A stretch of 64,000 nucleotides of DNA from Rozella allomycis CSF55 (Eukaryota > Rozellomycota), in the NCBI GenBank assembly GCA_000442015.1, contig KE561038.1:1-64000 (forward strand), written 5' to 3'. Made by a program: the position numbers and the translations under genes. Positions within the stretch are counted from its first letter, which is position 1. Each line of letters starts with the position of its first letter. This document shows, in pieces, positions 12,083 to 22,150 of the stretch. The notes under the pieces were generated by a model that was given only the letters and a program-made list of their open reading frames with translations, was not told the origin of the DNA and searched no databases.

Positions 12083-13778
12083 TTATCTCCACAAATTGAT
12101 TTTGCAAGATTCTGTATACGCAAGAAGAATCGATTTCGTTGGATGATGAAGAAATCCAATAGAGTCCTTGTCAAATTTCGCAGCACAATCTTCAAATCTA
12201 TCGTGTTGCATATTAAAGGCCAAGCATTTCCCAGTTTCCAATAAAATGTAAGCGTACGTTTCGCTATTAGAAAATGCTACGTGAGTTATTGGCGCATCAA
12301 TTTCAGGTTTTGATATATTCTTGACAATCTAATATATCGTACATAGAAACATTACCTTGCCATTTGGATCAATAATTGAAAGAGTGTTTGTATTTCCAAC
12401 GACCGTCATGTGTGAATTCTTCATCACGTTCAATGATAACACAGAGCATGAAACCATATTATTGCTTGGGTCCTTAAAAGGATGAATAACTTTTGAGCAT
12501 TGTCCGGTTTTCACATTCCAAAACTAATCATTCAAACACGCATTTCTTACTCGTATACTGCCATCCGAAGAAGCACTGATAACCGATAGTCCATCTCTAG
12601 TAAATAACGCATCATTGACAAAAGATGTATGTCCTCTAAACTCTTTCAGGCAACTCATAGATTTTATCCCCAACATTTTGATTGTATTGTCAAAACTGGT
12701 CGTTACAATATACTGCTGGTCAAATGAAAAATTAATAGATGTGATTCCTTTTAAATGAGGTCTGGATGTTTTATATAGTTTTCCTGTTTGAACATTCCAT
12801 ATAGATAGTTCACCCTGGTTGGAACCAGAGGCCAAAGTAACGTTATCTTTTGCAAATCGTAATGCCGTTACATGGTTTTCCATGATCATAAAATTTTCCT
12901 ATTTAATTATTACGTTATGAAACTACCTTTGCTTGATACTCTAGATCTGTGCGAAGTTGGCCGGTTTGTATGTTCCAAACTTCAATAAATCCATCAGCAG
13001 ATCCTGTAACGAAAAACGAACCATTGGGAGAGAAGCATCCGCTTTCTGCAAAAGATCCAGGTGCAAATTTAATGTTGGCATAGTTTACAGAAGGAATTCT
13101 TTCTTCATCGGAACCAGATGTCGCATTTTCTCCCTTGAAAATATCCAAGGCGCTTGTTTCTTTAGACAGAATCCCATTTTCTTTGTTGAACTTTATTGCT
13201 TGTCCAAGAAGAGTTAGTAATCGACTAGGCTCGACAACCTCCATTTGGCTAGTCAGTTCTAATCAAACTAATAAAGCATTATTACTTTGTGCTATATCTC
13301 TTCTTCTTTTTTCTTTCGTTGTACCTTGGTAGGCCTATTAAAGGTTTGAGTAACAATTACTTGACTAGGATCAAATGTATGCTTTGCCAGCATGTATTCC
13401 AACTTAAGATAACGATCTGGATCAATTTCTCGCAAAACAATCATAGGATCAGTTTGTCTTAATACCGATCTAGCTGTTCCAACTTCTCCAATTTCCATGA
13501 GCTCATAAAATACATGCTCAAATAAATCGACAAGGTTCTTGCTTGGCATTTGAACAGAATTTAACTCTTCAAAAACTTTATCCCAGTTTCCTTCAATAAT
13601 ATTAGATTTGAACATTTCTGGATCGTCCACAGTATTCAACGAGACCTGTGATTCTTCTTGCAAAACAGAAAAAGAGTTTGACAGGTTGTTTTCTTTCAAA
13701 AATTGTAGTATCAGTCTTACGACACTATTTTATCAGTTAGAAAATATTTTACTCGTTTGCTTCGATTTCTAATGACAT
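12083..13778 (-). CDS. SMU1: Splicing factor SMU1 (LisH/CTLH + WD40)
   Basis: SMU1 acts with RED in activation of the spliceosomal B complex. The first exon is short (MSLEIEAND), then a 28-nt intron, then [34 protein letters not shown], a CTLH segment [34 protein letters not shown], and WD40 repeats such as [29 protein letters not shown] and [16 protein letters not shown]. The order matches human SMU1 along its length, ending in [14 protein letters not shown]. Several short introns are needed. The start lies 31 bp from the divergent PIG-K start. Confidence 0.92.
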
Positions 13779-13809
13779 TCAAAAATTCAAATTTTCTCAA
13801 TTTCTTGAA

Positions 13810-15092
13810 ATGAAGTTCTATTGCCTCATATTCCTGATTGTACTTCATTTGGCTAAATGTGATAATGTTGCTTCGTTTTTTGGAAAATCGCATACAAATA
13901 ATTGGGCAGTTTTGGTTTGTACATCTAGATTCTGGTTTAATTACCGACATATCGCAAATATTCTTTCTATTTACAGGACAGTCAAAAGATTTGGAATTCC
14001 AGATAGCCAAATTATAGTGATGCTAGCTGACGATGTCGCATGCAATGCACGTAACAAATTCCCGGCTACAGTGTTTAATAATAAAAACCAGGCAATAAAT
14101 CTTTATGGAGAAGAAATTGAAGTTGATTACAGGGGATATGAAGTAACAGTCGAAAATTTTGTGCGCGTTCTTACTGGTAGATATGTTCATGGTTGAAAAT
14201 AGATCGACATTCTGATGATGTACCACAATCGAAAAGATTAATGACAGATGAGAATAGCAATATTCTCGTTTATATGACTGGTAATATTAAGGCTATTTTA
14301 ATCATAAGGGCATGGTGGAGAAGACTTTTTAAAATTTCAGGACTCTGAGGAAATCACAAGCATAGAGCTTGCAGATACCTTCAATCAAATGTTTGAAATG
14401 AAAAGGTGCTTAAAATTATAGATTGTTTAAATAGATACAATGAAATACTATTTATGATTGATACTTGCAAGGCTAATTCCATGTTCTCCTATTTCTATTC
14501 ACCGAATATAATAGCGATGGGAAGTAGCGAAAGGGGACAAAATTCCTATTCTGTAATAAATTTGCCTATTGTAAGAAAAGCATCATTTGGATGAAGACTT
14601 GGGTGTCGCTGTGATTGATCGTTGGACATACTTCACATTAGAGTACTTGGAGTCGTTGAATCGATCATCAATGGCAACTCTTCAACAACTTGTAATTTTA
14701 TTACGTTAAATATACAGACTCGATATTGGAATCCGAATCTAATTTTGTCTAATCCTGGCGTACGGACAGATCTTTTCGTAAACAGGCCTTATGAAAACGT
14801 TCATGTAATGGACTTCTTTGGAAACGTACAAGAAACTCTACTGGTTGCCGATTTGATGGAAGGCTCGCATGTGCCGCTCAATCGGTCATTCATAAAAGCG
14901 CAGCCGAAGTTAAAGGATTATGTAGCTGATATATATGAGGCAAACCTCGCAAAGCCAAAAGAATTAGAGAGAAAGTACTTAACAATTAATATTAAGAGAC
15001 GAACGAACAAGAGTTATCTATACGAAAAAGTCCTTCTTGTACTAGGATTCATGTTCCTTCTCTTTCTTTCATTAAAGGAAGTTTTAAATTAA
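13810..15092 (+). CDS. GPI8: GPI-anchor transamidase catalytic subunit (PIG-K/GPI8)
   Basis: This caspase-like cysteine protease swaps the C-terminal signal of ER proteins for a GPI anchor. Five introns (26-29 nt) give 381 residues. It has a signal peptide [17 protein letters not shown], then [31 protein letters not shown] and [18 protein letters not shown]. The catalytic His is in [13 protein letters not shown] and the catalytic Cys in [11 protein letters not shown]-terminal membrane segment ([14 protein letters not shown]) follows. Both catalytic residues are intact. Its presence implies that GPI-anchored surface proteins exist here, such as the candidates at 1465 and 59602. Confidence 0.95.
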
Positions 15093-15134
15093 TTGGATAA
15101 ATAACATTGGGAAATGTGAGTATATTTATTTATT

Positions 15135-17096
15135 TCAGTCCCAGTTTTCTTCTTCATAGTCTTGTCGCTTCATTTTCTTGGATGTTTGGTTAACGTCATT
15201 GACTCTATATTCATCGTATGCGGCTTCTTTTATCTTCTGCCATTGCCTTTTCATTCTATGAATTTTGTGCTGGCGATAACCAACGTAGACCAAAGCGAAA
15301 GCAACCATAGCACCCCCAACACTCCCGCCTGATATTACCGTCAAAGTTTGATCATCAACTTGAATGTAAACACTGAAAGGACTGTAGTTTATTGTTTCTC
15401 CGTTCAACTTAACGTTAATGTTTTGAAAACCACTCTTTGAGGGTTTGTATTCTACTGCGAACTTTCCCGGTGATATAGGAATAACGATAGGAATAGCAAC
15501 GTCCGGGTTGGAAAAACTTACTGAAACTTTATCGCCATTTCTAGATTGAAGAGCCTGTTCAATCCCAAATAGATCATACAATACAACAATAAATCTACAT
15601 AACGCGCCAACCTTACAAGAACTTACACCCTCCCCGATCACTTTTGATAGTTTAGCACTCGATGGAGCATACGCATGTAATTGAAATCCTGACCAAGGAA
15701 CTGGAACTGAGTATAGAGACACATATAGACTATAATTTCCAGAGGCAAAAAATGTCAAATTAACCGAAAATATCCCGTTTCCTATGTGTTTTACATCCAA
15801 TAAGCTTGATCCTCCCTGCTCTCGTGCTAGTTGCACCTCAAACTGTTTGCTGGTATCACCTTCAATACGTGGATTCTCATTTCCATATGCATCCTTCCCA
15901 ACAAGATAAAAAGAGTAAGTTTGAGTAGAGTTATATATTACATTTGAAAAAAGTCCTTCAAGTTCAATATTCAGTGGGCTAAGATAACCTGGAGTAACCA
16001 AGAAATAATTGGCCAGAGGACTGTGAGAAATGTGTTCCCCTTCCTGAGTAATACCAACACGATAGAAACCCACTGAAGAAATCGGGCCAAAATTGATTAC
16101 ATAAAAGTTTGTTTGATCACTTCTTGTAGAAAAAATAGACAAAAATGTAAAGTTGGTTCCTGTAGTAGCATTTGCAGCGTCCAGCAATGTCAGTGTCAAT
16201 GAGTAAACCCTTCTATCATCTCTTCTTGGCGGAATAATATTTCCAAACTCATCAGTTTCTTTAATTAGCAATGTCCCGCTTGACTGTGATGTCATTCTAC
16301 TTCGGGTGAAAAAACTTGTATCGGCTATTGAGCTGGATACATCGGGCTCCCCCGCAATCACTTTAATAGGTACAGGGACGCTTGATAATGGCAATCCAGA
16401 AACAATGACATTTAAATTAATTTGACCGGTAACATTTGCTGAAACTCTGACCAGGACACCCTCCGAATCTAGTGAAGATTTAGTTACAGTGGCAAATCTG
16501 TTGGCCGTAGTTGAAGATGTAGAATCAAAACTTGTAGAAACATAGCTTGCTGATATCGTCACATTATCTGGTGTTAACGGTAAAGGGTTCATGTATTTGT
16601 CGATTGCTAACACCGTAAATGTGAATGAGACACCTGCAACTATTTGCAGTTCCGTTTGTGATGGAATATAACCTACTATTACAGGCTTTGTTATAACTCC
16701 AGGACGAAAATAAGCAGAGCAATTACCACCAACAGTAATAGAGTTGTAGAATACTTGGACTGTATAATTACCGCTAACAGCAACTTGTAAATCTGAAAAC
16801 CATGTCCCATCATTGCTTGAATATGCATAGTACAGTGGCAATGAAACTGGTTCAACAGTTCCTGTTACGTATGGCGAGATGGTGTTGTTCTTAGGTGTCA
16901 AAACAGCTCTAAAATTCATATTTGTATCTATATAGGTGTTATTGTTAGTGTCTAAAGCCTTGATATTCAAATACCCTTTTTCTTCCACGCTACCTGTTCG
17001 AATGGATGAGCACAAGAATATACTGTTTGTTGGAGAAAAAACCGCAGCTGCTTCCATGGCGAAGAAAATACAAAAAATTATGGCTTTTAGCAGCAT
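15135..17096 (-). CDS. Type I membrane protein with filamin-type Ig-like repeats
   Basis: This is a single-exon, 653-residue protein. Residues 1-19 are a signal peptide (MLLKAIIFCIFFAMEAAAV). A long ectodomain with many N-glycosylation sequons carries repeated filamin-like strands (VSGNYTVQVFYNSITVGG, FFASGNYSLYVSLYSVPV, YKPSKSGFQNINVKLNGE). A single membrane segment near 588-607 and a 46-residue basic/acidic tail follow. The layout resembles GEX2-like gamete-surface proteins and other protist filamin-repeat surface proteins, but that link is only architectural. It probably acts in cell-cell or host-surface contact. Long and intronless, unlike most neighbours. AATAAA follows the stop directly. 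Confidence 0.72.
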   Translation of the reverse strand: MLLKAIIFCIFFAMEAAAVFSPTNSIFLCSSIRTGSVEEKGYLNIKALDTNNNTYIDTNMNFRAVLTPKNNTISPYVTGTVEPVSLPLYYAYSSNDGTWFSDLQVAVSGNYTVQVFYNSITVGGNCSAYFRPGVITKPVIVGYIPSQTELQIVAGVSFTFTVLAIDKYMNPLPLTPDNVTISASYVSTSFDSTSSTTANRFATVTKSSLDSEGVLVRVSANVTGQINLNVIVSGLPLSSVPVPIKVIAGEPDVSSSIADTSFFTRSRMTSQSSGTLLIKETDEFGNIIPPRRDDRRVYSLTLTLLDAANATTGTNFTFLSIFSTRSDQTNFYVINFGPISSVGFYRVGITQEGEHISHSPLANYFLVTPGYLSPLNIELEGLFSNVIYNSTQTYSFYLVGKDAYGNENPRIEGDTSKQFEVQLAREQGGSSLLDVKHIGNGIFSVNLTFFASGNYSLYVSLYSVPVPWSGFQLHAYAPSSAKLSKVIGEGVSSCKVGALCRFIVVLYDLFGIEQALQSRNGDKVSVSFSNPDVAIPIVIPISPGKFAVEYKPSKSGFQNINVKLNGETINYSPFSVYIQVDDQTLTVISGGSVGGAMVAFALVYVGYRQHKIHRMKRQWQKIKEAAYDEYRVNDVNQTSKKMKRQDYEEENWD

Positions 17097-17172
17097 TGAA
17101 AGTTAAATGTAAACAAAAGCAATTCGAGTCGTCGGCGTCATAGCAATAAAGTTTAAAATTCAAATCAATTTT

Positions 17173-17431
17173 TTATTGTCGATTGTCGTTAGTTTGAAGA
17201 ATATTTCTTGAATAAAGATTTCTAAAAGGTTATACCTTAATTGGATAGAGAAATCATCTTCTACGTTATCATCATCCCAGTTATCTTCCCATTGATTCAC
17301 GTCTAGAATTTCTTCTTCATCCTCATTCCAATCTATAATATTGTTTCGGATAGCTTACCTTCGGCTAAAAACTCCTCAAATTCATCATCCTCCTCTAGGA
17401 CTTCCAAATAGCCTGAAGTGACTTCACCCAT
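17173..17431 (-). CDS. SEM1: SEM1/DSS1 proteasome lid and TREX-2 subunit
   Basis: This tiny acidic, largely disordered protein (67 residues after removing two introns of 26 and 29 nt) has the two DSS1 acidic-aromatic boxes: LEEDDEFEEFLAED and QWEDNWDDDNVEDDF. The latter is followed by the helix SIQLRNIL. In yeast and animals it sits in the 26S proteasome lid and in TREX-2, and binds BRCA2 in animals. Start at MGEVTSG (17431). AATAAA overlaps the stop codon. Confidence 0.9.
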
Positions 17432-17684
17432 TTTCAGAAATTTACAAAAAGAATTTACTAAAAAATGTTTTAAAACAAACGCTCTCATGTTTTGTAGATG
17501 CTCATCGATAAATCTTTCAGTTATAAAAACCATTCATTTGTCCCAATGCATTGTAATTTGTGATTCAATAATATTTTTAAAATGGTAAATATCAAAATCT
17601 TATATTTATACCATATATGAGTGGGTTGTGATCCAAATTTGCACTCTAGTCCAATTTCGAAATTTGAAAATTTCAAATTTAGAA

Positions 17685-18278
17685 ATGTCGAAAGAAACCC
17701 CAAAATCGCCAGCATCAATAACACAAGAGCTTGAGAAAGAAAATAAACCAAATGCTGAAAAGACTGAAGCCAAGCAGCTTGTTATCGATCGTGAAGAGGT
17801 ATAAACTAGCTTGTTTTTTTTGAAAAAGGTCTGTCCTATGTACTTACGTATGTTTTGTCGGAATGGTGGGCATCATAGGTAATAATACCTTTTATGATTT
17901 AGCCAGGCTCTCCGATTTCGCCCATGATAAACAGCCTATAGACGATGAAGTTTCTGTGTACACTTGGCGTGATGCCACGTTAAAAGAATTAACAAAATTG
18001 ATTCAAGAGATCGATATAACCGCCCGTAGAAAGGACATCAAGTAAATAACCCACTCATTTAAAACTCTAGATTTACATTCCGTATTGTCTACCAAGAAGT
18101 GACTACAGGAAGGTTCAACTTTAGAAACGTTGGTACTGTAAGAAATGGCAGGCCTACTGCTGACGATGATTTGACTCTTGAGCAAATTAGATTTATTCAA
18201 GGCGACTTTATTGATATAGCCATGATTCAAGAAACCAAGCGCATTCAATTAAACCGAGACAATCGAGGGGGATTTTGA
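17685..18278 (+). CDS. SAP18: SAP18, Sin3/ASAP complex subunit
   Basis: SAP18 is a ubiquitin-fold subunit of the Sin3 deacetylase and of the ASAP/PSAP exon-junction-associated complexes. Three introns (30, 28, 29 nt) give 168 residues: a charged N-terminus, VIDREEVCPMYLRMFCRNGG, HHRLSDFA, VSVYTWRDATLKELTKLIQE, FTFRIVYQEVTTGRFNFRNV and QIRFIQGDFIDIAM. These follow human SAP18 along its length. Spliced frame and length are exact. Confidence 0.93.
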
Positions 18279-18359
18279 GTAAATAAAACAATATTTATTC
18301 TCCATTTTTACTACACCGTTAGTCTGTTACCATTGGTGAACCCTTGCAGTTGTCTTTGG

Positions 18360-19146
18360 ATGGATTTCATGGATCCAAACCCAAATATTCATGATCTTTT
18401 TATGCAGTTTAATAGGAAAATTTTTGATAATAAGTTGTGTAGTGTTGAAGTCAAGTGGAGCAAGCGTATGACGCTTTGCGCTGGAATTTGTGTTTACCAA
18501 CCTCGATCAAAGTATTGCTGTATTAAATTAAGCGAGCCACTCTTAAAATTTAGAACAAGAAGAGATCTTGTAGACACCTTGCTTCACGAAATGATTCATG
18601 CGTTTCTTTTTGTAACTGAAAACAACACGGATCATGACGGACACGGCCCGAATTTTCAGTTCCTCATGAATGATATTAATCGTAAAGGTAAAGATAATGT
18701 ATATTAAGTATAGAAAACACAAGCATATCTATATATCATAATTTTAGGGATGAAGTTTCCTTTTATCGAACCCACATTTGGCGATGTAATGTACTTATAT
18801 TTAAGATGATTTAATGAAGGGAAAATGTAGAGCAATGCCGCCATTTTATGGTTACGTCAAACGAAGTATGAATAGAAAGCCACAGCCCGCAGATTATTGG
18901 TGGAAGGAACACGAGAGAACTTGTGGAGGAGAGTTTCAAAAGATATCAGAACCCGAAAAAATCAAGAAAGTGCCAAAAAATGTAAAGAAAGAAAGGGCAA
19001 GGGCAAAAGTAAAAGGCGATAAAACTTTGGACAAATTCATACACCACACAAACAAAAAGTCAGCACCCGAAATAATCGAGATTTTGTCTTCAGATTCTGA
19101 CATTTCTGGCCAAAAAGAAGATAACAATTTTATTATTATCGATTAA
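18360..19146 (+). CDS. SPRTN: SPRTN-like DNA-protein crosslink protease
   Basis: SPRTN is a SprT-type zinc metalloprotease that removes protein-DNA crosslinks during replication. Two introns (26 and 29 nt) give 243 residues. It starts MDFMDPNPNIHDLFMQFN, with KRMTLCAGICVYQPRSKYC, the zinc-protease motif HEMIHAFLF with the third histidine in DHDGHGPNF, SIYHNFRDEVSFYRTHIWRC, and the zinc-binding block PPFYGYVKRSMNRKPQPADY. The tail holds TLDKFIHH, which resembles a PCNA-interaction box, and PEIIEILSSDSD, a good SUMO-interaction motif. These two tail motifs are inferred. Confidence 0.92.
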
Positions 19147-19300
19147 ATCAAAAGGAGTATTTATTGTTAATGAATTTGAAGATATTCATATCGCGCATAA
19201 AAATCATAGTCAAGAAATGATAAATAAAATCGGATGGGTCGATTATATGCAATATCTCTATTGCACTTACTGCATTTTGAATTTTCTATTCTATTCTTAT

Positions 19301-19501
19301 TCATTGCGCAAATTCCAATTCAAAGATATCAGCTATCAGTATTCGTCATTTACAAAGCATCGAGCTAAAAAAATGGGATACCCGATCGTTATATTTCATT
19401 TTAAAGAAATATAAGAACTGAGGCCTTCGAGGGGTTTTGTAAATGCAATGTTGACGGTACAAACCATGAAGTTTAGATGGAAGATAAAAATAAGCTTTCA
19501 T
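19301..19501 (-). CDS. Possible small basic protein (about 60 aa)
   Basis: An ATG at 19501 opens 51 codons (MKAYFYLPSKLHGLYRQHCI, then YKTPRRPQFLYFFK). A possible 21-nt intron (19333-19353) adds an acidic end LSDIFELEFAQ. I recognise no family. A 65-residue frame on the other strand (19217-19414) overlaps and looks less protein-like. The 19147-19539 gap otherwise shows nothing I can name. Confidence 0.25.
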
Positions 19502-19539
19502 ATTTTCCTATATAATCACCGGTCAAGAGTATAAATCTC

Positions 19540-20892
19540 ATGATTCAAGAAATATTGGGCTTAACGAAGGAAACAAGTACTTCCACTCAACCAATTTACA
19601 GTGGGGACATGATGAAAGCAGTTTTATTTGGCGGGAACAAATGCGTGGAGGTAAATTTTAAAGATAATTTATAATAAGGTCAAGGAAGTTCCCAGACCTA
19701 AAGTTACGGAGCCTAATGATGCTGTAATCAAAGTGCTTGCATCGACAATATGTGGATCTGATTTACACCTTTATCATAATGCAATACCTGAAATGAAGAA
19801 GGGTGATATTTTAGGACATGAATGTGTAGGTATTGTGGTAGCCATAGGTTCTAACGTCAATACTATCAAAAACGGTGACAGAGTTGTGGTGTCTTCAGTG
19901 ATCGCATGTGGTCAATGTGAGAATTGTAAGACAGAGAGTTTCAGCTTGTGTGATACAACTAATTCTTCTGGATTGATGGAATGGTCATACGGGCAAAAGA
20001 CTGCAGGACTATTTGGATACTCGCATCTTGTAATGTATTTGCACCTTAAGCATAGACTGGAGGATATCCAGGTGGCCAGGCGGAATACTTACGTGTTCCG
20101 TTTGCGGATATTAATTGTTTGCCGATTTCTGAAGAAAAGCTTTCCAACGACATCTTGGTTCTTTTAAGTGATGTATTGCCTACCTCTTGGCATGCTTGTG
20201 AGCTTGCAGAAATTTCGAACGAAATGAAGGTTGGAATCTGGGGAGCGGGTCCCATTGGTTTGATGACAGCTAGATGGGCTTTGCTAAGGGGAGCTAGTCC
20301 TGTTATAGTTGTTGATAAAATACCATCTAGGCTGGAAGCGGCCAGATCTATAGGTTGCTTGACAATTAACTATGAAACACAGGATCCACTCAAAGTTATC
20401 AAAGAAACCTACCCTCGAGGGTTGGATGCTGTTGTTGATTGTGTGGGATTTCGATATGCCAAGAGCTGGACTCATGCAATCGAAAGGACATTGAAAATGG
20501 AAACTGATTCAATCGACAGTCTCTCTGAATGTATATACTGTGTTAAGAAAGGAGGAAACATAGCCATTATCGGCGACTATTTAGGGTATGCCAATCATTT
20601 TCCGTAATTATATTTTATAAAGACAACTCAGTATCGGTGCAATGATGGAAAAGGTAACGATAAATCATTTTTCTATAATTTAAAGGGTTTAACCGTTCGC
20701 GGGGGTCAATTATATTGCCAAAAATATTGGAAGAAAATTTTGGATATGTTAGTAAGTAACCAGGTTGATCCTTCATTTTTAATCACTCATCACTATAATC
20801 TTGAAGAGGCAAGTGAAGCTTACAAACTATTCGACGAAAAAGTTAACGGAGTCTTAAAGGTGATACTCAATGCTAATCAGCGTGAAGAATAA
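19540..20892 (+). CDS. Zinc-dependent alcohol/formaldehyde dehydrogenase (MDR family)
   Basis: This medium-chain dehydrogenase/reductase has 412 residues after four introns (28, 26, 28, 32 nt). Catalytic zinc ligands sit in STICGSDLHLY and GHECVG. The structural zinc lobe is CGQCENCKTESFSLC. The NAD-binding GxGPxG is KVGIWGAGPIGLMTARWAL. The insert GYPGGQAEYLRVPFAD and the long C-terminal part resemble bacterial-type 'glutathione-independent formaldehyde dehydrogenase-like' enzymes, but substrate is not deducible. An alternative start at the Met pair 19609/19612 (MMKAVLFGG) would drop a 23-residue leader. AATAAA overlaps the stop. Confidence 0.88.
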
Positions 20893-20994
20893 ATAAAGAA
20901 ACTCATTTTAATTCTACATTTAGAGTATTTTTATTCAAGGGTACCTATTGAAATTTGTAAAAGCCTCACTTTCATTTCGAAATTTTAAGACTAA

Positions 20995-22040
20995 ATGGTG
21001 TCATCTAAAGATATTTCGAATTCCATTTTAATTGGTATTAGGTAGGTCTATACTTTTGGAATTTCAAAGTGGGTGTTCCTGTTCGGGTAAAACGACATTG
21101 TCAAATCTGTTAAATGATTTAATCCCTTCAAGCATAATTAGAGAAGACAATTTCTACAAAGTAACTTTTNATTTTAAAAAGTGGGTGTTCCTGTTCGGGT
21201 AAAACGACATTGTCAAACCTGTTAAATGATTTAATTCCTTCAAGCATAATTAGAGAAGACAATTTCTACAAAGTAACTTTTTCATGATTAATTTACTTTA
21301 GACTGACAAGGAAATTCCTTTTGTAAATGGTTATCAAAATTGGGATTGTCATGAATCGTTAAGGTTCGAAGAGTTTGTCGATGAAATTAAATGCCTTAAG
21401 CATAAAGAATTCGTACCATTGGTACACTCGAGGGTTGAATTTTACAATGATGCACATCATTCAATATTAAAAATTAAAGAAAAGAGCAGGTTAAATGTAA
21501 TATAATTATCCAAATTGTATTAGTTTGTATTTGTTNGCATGAAATTGAATGCCTTAAGCATAAAGATTTCGTACCATTGGTACACTCTAGGGTTGAATTT
21601 TACAATGATGCACATCAGTCAATATTAAAAATTAAAGAAAAGCGCAGGTTAAATGTAATATAATTATCCAAATTGTATTAGTTTGTATTTGTTGACGGCT
21701 TCCTTATGTATCACAATCCTAAGTTACTTGAACTTTTGGACATAAAGATATTTTTAAAAGCAAGCAAAGAGACGGTAAAAAAACGGAGAAATGAAAGGGA
21801 TGGATATGTTACAATAGAAGGTAAATTAATGCATTTCTCAAAATAGGGTTTTGGAAAGATCCCCCAGACTACTTTGAAAATGTTGTCTGGCCCAATTACC
21901 AAAAATACCACTGCAGCACTTCAATCCAAAACATCATTGCTCTTGACACAGAAGAAAACAATATCGAAGAAGTATTAAACATAGCCCTTATTGAAATCAA
22001 TAGAGCATTAAAAGCTAGATTCACATTAATGCATCAATAA
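20995..22040 (+). CDS. NRK1: Nicotinamide riboside kinase
   Basis: This enzyme phosphorylates nicotinamide riboside to NMN in NAD salvage. The P-loop ISGCSCSGKTTLSNLL follows a 28-nt first intron. Then IIREDNFYK, VNGYQNWDCHESLRFEEF, FVFVDGFLMYHNPKLLEL, KETVKKRRNERDGYV and FWKDPPDYFENVVWPNYQKY match the NRK family, the last being a hallmark. Two N junctions (21170, 21536) duplicate about 105 and 156 bp of coding plus intron sequence, so the naive model is broken and one copy of each must be skipped. AATAAA overlaps the stop. Confidence 0.87.
21062..21282. repeat. Duplication around N at 21170 inside NRK gene
   Basis: Roughly 105 bp containing the P-loop exon end occurs on both sides of the N with two or three substitutions. 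Only the right copy continues into the proper intron and next exon. Confidence 0.8.
21380..21693. repeat. Duplication around N at 21536 inside NRK gene
   Basis: The 156-157 bp at 21380-21535 and 21537-21693 are near-identical, with a handful of substitutions. Both end in the same intron and exon border. Confidence 0.8.
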
Positions 22041-22150
22041 ATAGATAGTTTTTTTCTGGAAGCTATTATTTATTATACATTCATTCTATAAATAGTAAAT
22101 GTGTCACCAGATTTAAGTATCCAATTTTTAGAATCATCCAAGCCACATCG

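Noticed and set aside
19217-19414. 65-residue plus-strand frame downstream of SPRTN
   Set aside because: It has an ATG but no domain or neighbour support, and overlaps a somewhat better minus-strand candidate; neither is convincing.
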